A stretch of DNA of 64,000 nucleotides from Limonium bicolor. Lineage: Eukaryota; Streptophyta; Magnoliopsida; Caryophyllales; Plumbaginaceae. The notes beneath the pieces are model-generated. The model ran no database searches. It had not been told where the DNA came from and was given only the letters and a program-made list of their open reading frames with translations. Within the stretch, counting starts at the first letter, position 1, and each line of letters begins with the position of its first letter. Both the position numbers and the translations under genes were made by a program. Shown piece by piece: positions 1 through 10,965 of the stretch. The stretch spans positions 479,249,375-479,313,374 of the forward strand of contig CM041776.1 in assembly GCA_023374045.1 (NCBI GenBank), given 5' to 3'.

Positions 1-474
1 GGGCAGGTAAACTCTTCTGTGTGATATACTCTTATTGCATTCCTCTGCTTGTGTGATGATGTTGGATGCTTATTTGTTATGCAAAGAGTTTAAAGAGAAA
101 ATGAATTTTACAGGGTGAGGTAATTGTTACTCAGTTTCGCTGATTTTGTGCAACCCCTTCGTGTGTTTGTTTGGATTTATGGTTGCAGGTGAAGTTAAAT
201 CTTTGTGTGATATTGTTCTTGAGCTTGGGACAAGGGAACACGCCGACATAGCTAGGAATTTATTTATTTGTAAGTGGCAAACTCCTTGGAGCATGTTCCG
301 GGAGTTAGGTTGTAGGTGGATTAGCCTTAGCATCCACACTAGTTGGTGTGGGTGTGGCGGTAGCACTCCGGTTTGGCTTAGGTGTTATTTAGTCTTCCGC
401 TGTAAAATATTGTAGAAAGTTGTACAAAATATAAATAAATAAATAAATTAGGGTGTGAAAACCGGGGTGTTACA
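1..474 (+). mobile_element. Tekay/Del-like LTR, 3' part of the left copy
   Basis: This stretch is repeated at 3726-4190 with about 97% identity by eye; differences are a few substitutions and homopolymer length changes. It ends in GGGGTGTTACA and is followed directly by a primer-binding site, so it is the right end of a 5' LTR whose beginning lies left of the window. The short reading frames inside it also occur in the other copy and are LTR shadows. The similarity of the copies suggests a fairly recent insertion. What is inferred is the lineage (Tekay/Del chromovirus type), from the TGTAATACCCCG start of the matching LTR and the initiator-Met primer site. Confidence 0.85.
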
Positions 475-477
475 GAG

Positions 478-489
478 TGGTATCAGAGC
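478..489 (+). other. Primer-binding site, initiator Met tRNA
   Basis: TGGTATCAGAGC lies three bases after the LTR end at 474 and is the complement of the 3' end of plant initiator tRNA-Met, the usual primer of Tekay/Del and many other plant LTR retrotransposons. It fixes the element on the + strand and fixes the LTR boundary. Confidence 0.85.
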
Positions 490-1233
490 AGGTTTAGTCT
501 TTAGGGACCTTTGGCTGAGTTAAGATTTAATCTAGGCTTAAAAACTTGACAAGCCGTGGGGATGGGAATTGGTTTGTGTTGTTGTTACCTATTTGTTTGA
601 CTGTTTGGAATTAGTTGTGATCGCTAGATAATTGGGGCTATACTAGGATTAAAGTGGAACTTGTTTAATAGTGCAAATTGATTGAATCTGACGTGGAAGG
701 TTGACCTTGATCCTGGTCAGATCAAGGGAAACTGAACACAAATTGAGGTGGAAGGATAGTTCAACACTGGCACTGACCATGGCAGGGTTGGAGGATTCCT
801 GAAGCTTCCTACAAGTGATCACAAAAAAATTAGATCAGAGTAGCGCAGTGGAAGCGTGGTAGGTATAAGACATATGTGTTGATTAGTGGTGAAATAATTG
901 AGGATAGTTTGATATTAATATTGAAGATTGATGCAATATGACACTTAAAGTGTTTGTCATGTTTATATGATCTAGATTATTATCCTATTGCTATGTGGTG
1001 AATTATCTTAAGTAGATGGATTCTTATTGTATGTGGTGAATGTTGTCACTTTATGTGGTAAATTATTTGAGGTGGTTGTTATTTGAGGCGGTTATATAAA
1101 TCACTTATGGTGGTTGATAATCTTTGTGTTGTTATGTGGATATAACGTGTATAGTGGAGAGATAATGTTGTGTCTTATTGTTATGTGATGTGACTGTGAG
1201 GTGAGTTTAAGCTTCGAGGACGAAGCTTTATTT

Positions 1234-1245
1234 AACGGGGGAGAA
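1234..1245 (+). other. Polypurine tract of the Tekay-like element
   Basis: AACGGGGGAGAA directly precedes the 3' LTR start TGTAATACC at 1246, the place where plus-strand DNA synthesis is primed in LTR retrotransposons. Confidence 0.75.
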
Positions 1246-4190
1246 TGTAATACCCCGAATTTTGTAACCCTAATGGAAACCATATTTCCTTAGGAATTAT
1301 TAGAGAACACGAGGAAACCATAGTGGTCGGGAATCAACCAAGAAACCTTGGAGAAACCCTAATTCAGAAAGTTCCGAAAAACACTAAAATTTCAAGGAGT
1401 TACTTAGAGTTCAATAAGCCTCGGTCAACTGTGGTCAAACCTTGGTCAACCTTGGTCTAACCTCGGTCAAATATTGGACAATGGTCAAACCTTGGTCAAT
1501 GGTCAACTTTGACCATGATGATGCAGTGGTGATGCAGTGATGATGTAGTGATGATGCAGCGATGATGTCGGCATGACATAATGATGATGTAAGCGTTGAG
1601 GTGTGAAGAGATGATTAGTTACACATGGTCCAATCAAGAGAAGCCTTGTGTCATCTTCATTAATGACTAAACTCCCTTAGGTGTCACTTTATCATTCGAC
1701 AACAGTTGGAACCAATGAGGGTGAAACACGTGTCCTAACCTTATTAATTATTCTTGTCCTTATATAATCATGAAGATGATAAGGCTTATCATCTTAATAA
1801 TGAGGGGCGGCCACACATGGAGGGTGGAGATTAATCCAAGCAAAATATCTATGATCCAAGGGCTGTAAGTGAAGACATCTTTCTTAACCTCATCACTATT
1901 CACTATTCTTGTCTTATTCTCATTATTAGCCATGCCACTTGTCTCCTTCATTTAATATGGCCGGTTACACATGGATGGATGGGATTAGAGCTTGGCTAGG
2001 TGTCTCTCATCTAAGACCTCCTTAAGGATAAGGCTTATCTCTTTAATCATTACACTTAGTTAATGAACTAAAATGAACTCTTTTTGGAGTCCACTCACGT
2101 CATCTATAAGAGGGAGCTGGGTTCTGATTTCCTTGCCTTCTACACACACCCTCATGCCATTATAATACCATAGAAGCTCATAGAAGGCAACACCCACCAT
2201 TAGAGAAGAGAATTCAAGCTAAAAATCAAGGAAAAACAAGATTTCAAGGGGAGAAGCAGCTGGTGACCATGGGTGAATTGGTTGGTGGAAGAAATTGCTT
2301 CAATTATCTAATGAACTTGTAAGGTCGTGCCTATAATGGCAAGGAGAGTCCAGGTAACACTTATGCTCACCATTTCTTTCTTTAAACCATGATTTTGAGC
2401 TTTAACTCTTGTTGATGGTAACTTCCAAACCCTAGCTTCTCTTGAGCTTAAATTTTGACAGTGTTCTTATATAGTTATTACTAGACTAATGTCAAAAATT
2501 CAGGCGAAAATAACTTTGGGAAGTAGGATAATTTGTAGGAAACTTTTAGGAAGGAAAAATGTGTTTTAAGACTCCATGAGTGATTTCGATGGGATTTTCT
2601 TGAGTTTGGTGTGTTATTATACCTATATTAACTCATAATAATTGATTATAGGTGGTGGGAACTCGTGTTAGACATAAAAATGCTAGGTTAAGGTGGGAGG
2701 GCTTAAATGGTGCTTTAAGCCTTGAGACTTAGTTAAATAGGTTTCCGAATTCATCTTGCCTTGAACTTTTGAGGGTATTCTTATATGTAGAATTTAGATC
2801 CATGGTAAAAAATTCAGGTCGAAACTCATTTGGGAAGTCATTCGAATTATTAGGAAGTGATTTGGGTTAAAGGTGTGCTTTAAGCTTGTATAAGTGTAAT
2901 TGTGTGTTAGTTATTGGATTTAATGGTTTATCTGGTCATTATAGTCTTAATATGACTTGTGGTTTAAGTTTTATGAGATTGTGAAGTGTAAAATATATAA
3001 GGAAGTCCTGTAAGAATATGTATGTGTGTTAAAACTTGGAAAGAAGGAAAATTGTGTTTAAGTGTGGTTTTGGGTGTTTTGTTGCTTGGTTTAGCCTTGA
3101 AAGGTTTGGAATGATATTGGTTTGACTATTTATCAGAAAATATGATGTGGATATCTTAACCCCATTTCTAAGGATGATTGTGTGTAATACTCTTTTGGAT
3201 GGTTTTGGAAATGATTTTTGAGTTATCCTTGTGTTAAATGTTGATTTATGACTGATAAGAGATTGAGCTGGTTTCTGGTTGAGTGAATGGTATATTCTTG
3301 GAAGGAGCTTATTATTATACTAATTCTGAAGAATCTATTCAAGAGTTGTACTACTTATTTGATCATGATTATGAATGTTGGATTGGAAATTATGTTGTGT
3401 GTGATACTATGTGATGGTGGACTTGTTGGTTGGTTGGATGGTGATATTGAGAAAGGCTATGGTTAGCCTCATTGAGAAAAGCTAGTTGAGCAAATGAATA
3501 TTAAGTCATTTTATGGCTTGCCGTATTGGCGACTGATTATTAGACTCCTACCAATGAATTGGGGACGTCCTATGATCTACTCTTTGAGCTATGGTTAGCC
3601 TTAGGGGGTGTGCACACTTAAGGACATAGGGCCAGAGAATTGAGATTTGTGGATTTCACTTTGTGATTCCAGTGGGGTGTTGAGATTTAACCGATTGACG
3701 AGGTACGAATGTGATGGTATTCCAAGGGCAGGTAAACTCTTCTGTGTGATATACTCTTATTGCATTCCTCTGCTTGTGTGATGATGTTGGATGCTTATTT
3801 GTTATGCAAAGAGTTTTAAAGAGAAAATGAATTTTACAGGGTGAGGTAATTGTTACTCAGTTTCGCTGATTTTGTGCAACCCTTCGTGTGTTTGTTTGGA
3901 TTTATGGTTGCAGGTGAAGTTAAATCTTTGTGTGATATTGCTCTTGAGCTTGGGACAAGGGAACACGCCGACATAGCTAGGAATTTTATTTATTTGTAAG
4001 TGGCAAACTCCTTGGAGCATGTTCCGAGAGTTAGGTTGTAGGTGGATTAGCCTTAGCATCCACACTAGTTGGTGTGGGTGTGGCGGTAGCACTCCGGTTT
4101 GGCTTAGGTGTTATTTAGTCTTCCGCTGTAAAATATTGTAGAAAGTTGTACAAAAAAAATAAATTAGGGTGTGAAAAACGGGGTGTTACA
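1246..4190 (+). mobile_element. Tekay/Del-like 3' LTR, 2945 bp
   Basis: It starts TGTAATACCCCG and ends GGTGTTACA, so it has short inverted ends (TGTAA..TTACA), and its last 465 bp match the left LTR copy. Length is at the upper end for this lineage. A TATA-like TATAAG at 2105-2110 lies before a leader-like stretch, a reasonable position for the LTR promoter. The five bases after the end (GGAGC, 4191-4195) should be the target duplication, but the left flank is outside the window. No coding sequence is recognised. Confidence 0.85.
2105..2110 (+). promoter_or_regulatory. Possible TATA box in the Tekay-like LTR
   Basis: TATAAG in the context CATCTATAAGAGGG lies roughly 860 bp into the LTR, followed by a purine/cytosine-rich leader-like stretch. 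No transcription start can be proven from sequence alone. Confidence 0.4.
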
Positions 4191-5256
4191 GGAGCTGTGA
4201 ACTGGCGCCTAGGCTGAAATGTTTGAAGGATTGGCTCTTGGGCCGAAATACTCTGAGAATTTGGCACTTGGGCCAGAATGTGTTTGGGCTAGAAGTAAAG
4301 CGCACATGCCGAAATGATTTATAAACCATGTTCTAGATGTGAATTGGAATTTGGGCCAAGTAATTCTGATTGGGCCTAAAAGATGATACCTAGATCTAGG
4401 ATTTTGGGCCAAAGCCCAAGTGAAAAGATTTTTCTAGACTAGAATGGGCCTTGAAAATGGAAAGTCCTGATGGATTTACATGTCTCATGGATTACTTTAG
4501 GTGGATTTGTTGTTCGTGGGCCTAGAATTAGATTTATAATTCAAATTGGGCCGAAAGAGAGAAAACACCTAAGTCTAAACTTTTGGGCCGAAGCCCACAT
4601 TAAACCAAACAGGGCCTTTGAACCGCAAACAATAAAGCTGTAAATTCGGGTTGGGCTGAGTTGATGTAGGAGAAGTTCCTATCAATTCCTAGGCTGGGTA
4701 GTGGGCTAATCATACAAGCAATCAAGGCCCATACAAATTCAACATGTCCTCACTAGATGCTTAAATCAAACCGGGTATTGGATCGATCCGGAGAAGTGCT
4801 TGGGGCGTGGGCCCAGGTCACCACAAAGGAATAGGGCTTGCACTCTATTCTCTTTGGGCTTCCCCACTTTTTTCACATCATCCAAAGGTGTGTGTCTACG
4901 GTAGGGTCTTTGGATGACCATACAGGGCTAGGTAAGGGCACTGCCAGGAAAATGCTTGGGGCTAAAGCCCAGGTATTAGGGGATGTGGTTAGACGACATC
5001 CTCCTCTTTCCCCCACTTATTCACATCACCCAAAAGGTGTGAGTCCCTGACAGGGGACCCTCAAATGGGTCCCGGGGTGAAATCGGTTTGCATGGACCCT
5101 CGCTCTCATATGATGCAAGTTGCAGAAATTTAAATTGCGCACAAAAGCAAACAAACAATGTAATGAAGCCATAAATAAATAATTTTGAGTTAAGCCCTCT
5201 TTCTTAAAATTAAACAGGTTAAAATTAAGAATTTGTCCCCAGCAGAGTCGCCAGTC
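4191..5256 (-). mobile_element. Leader region of a minus-strand Ogre-like element
   Basis: Read on the - strand this follows the LTR end at 5257 and its primer site. No gag is seen before the Tekay-like element interrupts it at 4190. It contains two diverged copies of a roughly 150-bp unit (about 4793-4936 and 4948-5060, each with CTTGGGGC and AGGTGTG(A/T)GTC). Its outer half (4230-4850) is unusually dense in TGGGCC-type motifs. No credible gene is present. Confidence 0.55.
5236..5253 (-). other. Primer-binding site of the minus-strand Ogre-like element
   Basis: On the - strand the sequence is TGGCGACTCTGCTGGGGA, three bases after the LTR end. The identical 18-mer sits at 62608-62625 after another LTR in this window. 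This site is the one generally reported for Ogre/Tat-type elements and attributed to tRNA-Arg; the tRNA assignment is from family knowledge, not tested here. Confidence 0.8.
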
Positions 5257-6953
5257 TGTGAGCCTCGATTTTTGAACCATATCCTATGTTGATTCGGGCT
5301 GATTAGGATCTGGTCAAGTTCTAGGTCCACTTATAACCTAAGATTAATAACTATGTCATATAACATTAATTATTAAAACCTAAGTTAGCTCACTGGAACC
5401 TAATTAGAGTCGCCACCTAATTTTGACCTAGGTTAAATTAGGAAAGGAGAGTTCGGGGGCTTGTTATTTGACTTATTTAGGGTTCAAATTACTTCACTAC
5501 CCCTCGAAGTCGTTTTTCCTCTACTTAGTTTAATTACGGCTTATTACGAGTCGTTTTAACCTAAGTGCGCGAGCTTCTGATTTTTTTAGAGTTTTTATCA
5601 TTTTTTCACAGAGAATAAAGTGAAAATTGAAATTACCTAAACTAGGGTTTTGGAGGCAGAATTAGGTCAAATTTTGTTTCCGTCCGTAGCCACGGACCTA
5701 ATGTCCATGCCCATGGACCCTAGTTATTCTAGTCATACAGAAAAGTCGAATTAAAGAAAAACGAAATTTTGAAAAGGTCCGGGGCCACGAACATATCTTC
5801 CGTGGGCCCGGACATGCATTGTGAAAAACCCTCGAATTTGAAAAGTTAAAAATCCCGCCGCTGTCCGTGGGCTTCCGTGGCCACGGACAACCCACAGACA
5901 GGGGTTTTTAGGTGGTTCCCGACGGTGTTTTTGGCTCAAAATTTATGTACTTGTAGCCTGAAAGATGTACAAGATGTTAGTGATTAAAAGTTTTCAGTTT
6001 GAAGTTGAATAATGCACGAAACTTAGTAAACAAGTAACAAGGAAGTAGCTAAAACAATTAGCAATACAGAGGCCGAGAAGAGTCGGTTTGAACCCAAATT
6101 TTGAAATAAGACCGATAAAGTTGTAGGGAGTTAGAAAGTGGAATTCCTACCTGTTTTACCTTCGGATTTACAATGATTCTTAACGTCGAGATTCACCGAG
6201 TGCTCCGTTGATGGCAGATCCGAAAGGACTTCGAACCAAGCTTCTGGTTGTTCTTGCTGTTCTTCACGTTTTGGTGGTGTTTTTATGGGGTTTTAATTTG
6301 ATGATTGTTGATGCTTTGGGAGTTGGAAAACAAGTTTAGATGGTGATTTGGGGAATTTCGATAGGATTTTGGTGGTCAGGTGTTGAAAAACGTGAGAGAG
6401 AGAGAGGTGAGGCAATGCTTTCTGACTTCCAAGGGTTCTTGAGCTTGTGAGATTCTGATTTTATCCATGGACTTGCTCCATTTTATAGACTTTCTTAAAG
6501 ATAAAAGAAAATCTAGTAAAAGTGAGATTTTTTGGAATTTTAAATAAATGACTTCCCAAAGGAATCTTGCTGTGAAATTTTAGCCACGTGTTAAGGATGG
6601 CAATTATGATTTTTCTGAAGTGGAATCGAATTTTTTAAATGTTGTAATATTTTTAAATTCAATTTCTCGTCAGATTTAATCAGAAATTACTAAAAAATTA
6701 TTGGAAATTCGAAAAATCAAAATTTCAACGCCATTATGCTTAAATTGTCATCCTCTATCATGGGTTAAAATTTCAAAGCATTTCAAGTTGATTTGAGCAT
6801 CTTCTGGAGGAGAGAGAAAGCCTATAGGAGGTCTTAGGGGCCTTAAAAATTATGAAAATGCCCTATAACGATGACGAAGCTGCTCCCGATGTCCCAGAAT
6901 GCACTGATCGAGCCGGGATCCCTCCTGACTTGGTTGAATTGCCTCTTGTAACA
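5257..6953 (-). mobile_element. Ogre-like 5' LTR on the minus strand (outer edge uncertain)
   Basis: The inner edge is set by the primer site: on the - strand the LTR ends ..GAGGCTCACA. Near that end it has the GGTGGCGACTCTAA block also seen near the ends of the two other Ogre-like LTRs in the window. On the - strand a TATA-like TATAAAA lies at 6481-6487. The outer edge is my best guess: 6953 would give a start TGTTACAAGAGG on the - strand, but the copia Gag fragment to the right begins only about 10 bases later, so the edge could be a truncation. Confidence 0.55.
6481..6487 (-). promoter_or_regulatory. Possible TATA box of the minus-strand Ogre-like LTR
   Basis: TATAAAATGG on the - strand is followed downstream by a leader rich in CTCTCTCT at about 6390-6410, a common layout of plant LTR promoters. 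Confidence 0.4.
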
Positions 6954-6963
6954 CTATAACCTT

Positions 6964-7404
6964 ACAAAACCTAACCAGAGGGTCAAAATTTTTGGTATAA
7001 CACAACTACACTCACTGGAAGAATAAAATGAAGTTTCATATCAAGTCTGATGATCCCAAGATATGGAAGGTTATATCACGTGGTGAATATACCTTCCAAG
7101 ATGCTCAAGGACAAGACATATCAGTAGAAAACATGATGGATGATCAAATCAAGAAGTTGATTTTCAATGCACGAGCAGTAAGAATTCTACACCGCACACT
7201 ACTACTTGAACAATACTCCAAGGTAGCCTCAGCTAAAACGGCTCAAGAGATTTGGAGAACTCTTGAGGTCACATTTGAAGGGAATGATGAGATAAAAAGA
7301 CTCGCATTGAGCTGTTGTTGACTCGTTGGGAGATATTCAAAAAGGAAGAGAAGAAGAGCATCTCTGAAATGCACACAAGGTTTACTAAGCTCATCAATGA
7401 AATG
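6964..7404 (+). pseudogene. Ty1/copia Gag fragment
   Basis: The + strand encodes an N-terminal copia Gag segment. An NYTHWKNKMKFHIKS block spans about 6990-7035, a WKVI motif follows, and the run ends with a segment like SISEMHTRFTKLINEM at about 7354-7401. This is the region of the UBN2/DUF4219-type Gag found in many plant copia elements. The frame is broken twice: one shift near 6985, where EGQNF and NYTHW are in different frames, and another near 7318. Similarity stops abruptly at about 7404 and no zinc knuckle, protease or polymerase follows. It is a dead scrap of an otherwise absent element. Confidence 0.7.
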
Positions 7405-9114
7405 TTGGTACTTTATGTTCTCTTTATCTACTTCTTAGCTAGGCTTTCATTTTTCTCTTCATTTGTATTATCAGATGTAAGTTTTCTTTGGATATTACTC
7501 AGCTTTGACATTTTATTGCATGTTTTATTCAGTCTTGAACTTCCTTGCATGTAGAAAACCATTGTTTGCTATCTCGAGTTAAATGCACATCCTTGTCACT
7601 AAAGCAAAACCAAAAAAAAAAGAAAAGTAGTCCCATCACTCCGTACTTACCACAACCCTTCGTACAAAACTACATTTCCACATATACTCACCACCTCCAT
7701 CACATATACCCCACATGTATCACACACACATATCACATCTCCACCTCTCTATCATTCCACCAACAGAAACGAAAAAACTCCCAAAAAAAGAGATATGTCA
7801 TTCAGTCACCACCACACCTGTTACCTCCTCACATTAAATCACCTTGCCACAGAAAATTTCACAAAGAAGAGGGCATTCAAAAGGTTTGTTAATTAAATCC
7901 GAAAACAATACTGGGGGCAATCAGAGTTTAAAGACCGATAATATTTATTTCTTTTGTTTAATTGTGTGAGCAAGTCCTTGAGTGAAAAATTACGTGAGAG
8001 TGCCTTGAGTGGTAAAAATAAGAGTGAAAGAGCGTGTCATTTTTACACGACTCTAGTAAGACTATATCAAAAGGTGAGGTAAACGGCATAACTCTGATCG
8101 AAGAGATTATTTGTAAACTTACTCTCAGACCTGTGAAAAGTAACAAAGAACGGATACACAACTATTAGGGATGATGAAGCACCTAGGTTCAGCACCACAC
8201 AACCAAAACGCTTGTGAACCCTGACACTATACCTTAGGCACCCCTGCTGAGCTTTTCATATATCTCCTTTTTCACAACATTGCAAACCCCACCAAACAAG
8301 CCAGCCGATGATGAATAACCGACCCGGTGACCAAAGGAAGCAAGGAGCCTGACTTCTAGATGACAACTTCATAAGTCCAAAGAAGCAATGCCGCTACCAA
8401 AACGATGAAATGATCCGCAAATGGTCCTAAAGCGACACAGGATCCAAAGAGCCCCCATCAAAAACAGCTCTCGAAGTTCAAAAACAGGAACCACAAGAAC
8501 CCTAAAAAAGGAAAAGGACACAAGGCAAATCTAAAAGCCCGAGAAAAGTCCAAACACAAAACAAGAAAGGAGAATGATGTAGAGGACAACCCAGAGTCCG
8601 AAGTTCCATAACTCACCAACAAAGTCATCACGAAGTAGCCAAACAACTTCAAGACAAGAAGAAGCAAATATAGAAGAAGGAGCAAGTTGCAGCTTTGGTC
8701 ACCCTTACAGTTCCTCACATTCCAAACATTCCTACATGGTCCCATTGTCATTTGTCATACCCTACGGCCACACTATAAGCTCTAAAGAATTCTGGTTAAT
8801 AGTTGTGTATCCAATCAAGCGAATGTAATAGATCGAAAGCGTAAGACAAACAAATATCAAATTCAATGATCAAGATGTTACGACTGAAAGGAAAGGATGA
8901 GTGCGAGTGCAAGACACATTGAGTGTAGGATAGAAGGCACCACAACAAATAAATCCTGACCCTGTGAGAGTAAGACTTGTTTCACGCGGTTAAACCGAAA
9001 AAAAAACTGGGGGCAATTGATCGTCCTGATCGATTGCCACAAACTTTAAGAACTCAGATTGCCTTAAGGAAAGATACTGGGGCAATTGTTAGTTCCAACA
9101 ATTACAGTAGCAAC
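7405..9114 (+). mobile_element. Retroelement 3' non-coding region with three polypurine-like tracts
   Basis: No coding similarity is seen. Three + strand tracts resemble the polypurine tract that precedes 3' LTRs in Tat-type dicot elements: CTGGGGGCAA at 7911-7920, CTGGGGGCAA at 9007-9016 and CTGGGGCAA at 9077-9085. The last is followed at 9087 by TGTTAGTTCCAAC, a plausible LTR start, which the Athila element interrupts at 9115. Short reading frames here are low-complexity or antisense and do not resemble proteins. I infer the 3' end of a + strand Ty3-type element; the lineage is uncertain. Confidence 0.4.
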
Positions 9115-10948
9115 TGCAAACGATAATATTTGGTGTATTAAATACTAAGAAATTATCCTAGAATTCAATAGTTTAATATATCGTCAGGTTGCAAAAATCC
9201 CGGTCGAAATAGTATAGTAATTAAAGAAGCGACCAGGGTGTCAATCCATGGGACTCGATAGGTAAGTCTAGCCTTAGGTATTGGTTAACTCGAAAGGGGG
9301 TTTTGTTTTGATTTTGGGTTGCAAATAATTAACAGGAAAGTGAATAGCAGATAAAGTAAAGTGATAGTTTCGGGAGTGTGAACGGTACTCTAGGTTCAGG
9401 GAGTTGTTTCACTAGCTAGGTTCTGCATATTCTACTGCTTAAGTGGAGACTTGGATCGGCTTGTAATTCTCAATTGTCTATTCTGTATTAAGTCATAATT
9501 CCAGATAGCTCATCTAGACAGGGCATGTAGTTCTAGTCTAGACCTAGCAAGTATATCTAGATGGCTTTAATGCACAGGATTACTAGTCTGGTTGGTTCAA
9601 TCCGGACTAAAGCTCCTAGTGATTAGAGTAATCTATCCGATTGCAATTATCACAGGTAACAGGTTAATAGGACCGTCAATGCTAATCACCTTATCTGATC
9701 ATAACATGATTCGAGGGCTTATAATAACTTAGCAACGTTTATTAAAAGCACTTAAAGCATTAACCTGAACAATCCAAATTGTCTCAATAAGCAGCAAAAT
9801 AATGCAGAGTTAAACTAATTACAACATCCCTTCCCCTAGAGTAAATCCTTTTAGCTAGACATAGCGATTATAATCATAAATGAGAGAGAGTTAGAAGAAA
9901 TCATCTGTTACGAAGATCTTCTTGCTCGCTCCATCCTTTGTCCTTGCTCCGTGCCAGCTTGAAGGTTGATTTCGGTGATAATGGAGTGGATTGGGTGAAA
10001 TGGGGTGATAATGGAAGGTTTGGGCGATTTTGTGAGATGTCCGGCTGTGTAGGGTCGGACACAGAACCGGACGTGAGATGGAATGGTTGTCCGGATGAAC
10101 TGGGTCGGACTCGATCCGGACGTGGGTGGAATGGGCTTGTCCGGATCCGGACAAGGGTCGGACAAGACTGAAATGCAGTGAAATGGATACGGGATGAGAG
10201 CGAATGTTTACGGAGGAAATTTAGTGAATGGAGCAGATGAATCGTGAATGAAAGATGCAGGTTTATGGAGGAAGGTTTGATGAATGGAGATGGATGAGAG
10301 GACTAATAGAGAGGAGATGAGTGAAGTAAGGTACGAATTGGAATGAAGATGGAAGGGGGTTTATATAGGGTTAGGGATTGAAAACAGAAATCAGTGGAAG
10401 TTTGGTAAAGGATGTTTGATTGAGGAAAATTTGGAGTCTTCTCCATTAATGCGCCGCTCCCCTGTTTACTCGCCGCCTGTCTGTTCGATAATTAGCCGAA
10501 AGGCTAATTATCGGTGCGTGCTTTTTATTTTTCAATTCTGTGTGACGTCCGGATCGTGTCCGGATTGTGTCCGGATCGGACGTGACACAGAGTTTCAGAT
10601 CTGGAACTCGACTCTCGGATCTGGAATTTTAGTCATGTCCGGATTGCGTCCGGCCCAATTACACCCGGACAAGAGATGTCCGGTTTTGTGTCCGGCCAAA
10701 CCAATCCGGACAAGACCAATTTTTCTGTCTCTTGTCCTGATTTGTTCCCCGTTTGTTGTGTTGTAATCCTTATGATGTATAATCTTTATTTCCTGGGTTT
10801 TTCCTGCATTTAACATATATAACACATCAGTTCTTATCAAAGCATCAATCTTTAGGAAAAACACATAATAAGTGGGAAACATTGCCTGAATTGTTACAAA
10901 TTATAAGGTATTTAAATCCTAAAAAGCCTATATGTTTCGCACTTATCA
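9115..10948 (-). repeat. Athila 3' LTR (left copy)
   Basis: It matches 19125-20962. Outer parts are about 97-98% identical by eye, but about 9925-10330 is much more diverged (roughly 80%, with indels) than the corresponding 19935-20345. It carries two clusters of CCGG-centred motifs (10036-10166 and 10541-10715), most in the form TCCGGA or TCCGGAC. A TATA-like TATATAA lies on the - strand at 10361-10367. Confidence 0.92.
10361..10367 (-). promoter_or_regulatory. TATA-like box, Athila left LTR
   Basis: TATATAA on the - strand, conserved at 20379-20385 in the other LTR. It lies between the two CCGG-motif clusters, a sensible U3/R position. Confidence 0.5.
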
Positions 10949-10965
10949 ACTTCCTCACACTTAAG
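10949..10965 (-). other. Athila polypurine tract
   Basis: On the - strand CTTAAGTGTGAGGAAGT ends exactly where the LTR starts (TGATAAGTG). Just upstream is the Athila-like hairpin GCTTGAGGACAAGC. The motif recurs three more times in the 3' region, see the separate finding. Confidence 0.8.

Larger units (their letters stand above)
475..1245 (+). mobile_element. Internal region of a non-autonomous (LARD-like) element
   Basis: Only about 770 bp separates the two LTRs, and I see no gag or pol similarity and no long reading frame in it. The right end keeps the run-in typical of Tekay/Del elements, with GCTTCGAGGACGAAGC and then AACGGGGGAGAA just before the LTR. The element is therefore a deletion derivative or LARD-type passenger that would need gag and pol proteins from a full relative. 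The 12-base palindrome-like GCTTCGAGGACGAAGC at about 1211-1226 is a shared family feature and not new. Confidence 0.75.

Noticed and set aside
127..366. 79-codon frame on the - strand, repeated at 3853-4092
   Set aside because: It lies inside the two LTR copies and differs between them by frameshifts; no protein family resemblance.
7545..7892. 115-codon frame rich in Ser, His and Tyr
   Set aside because: Low-complexity C/A-rich DNA with no family similarity, within a retroelement 3' region.
10416..10766. 116-codon frame inside the Athila LTR and its 99-codon partner at 20584-20883
   Set aside because: Frames differ between the two LTR copies and consist of the CCGG motif repeats; not conserved as protein.
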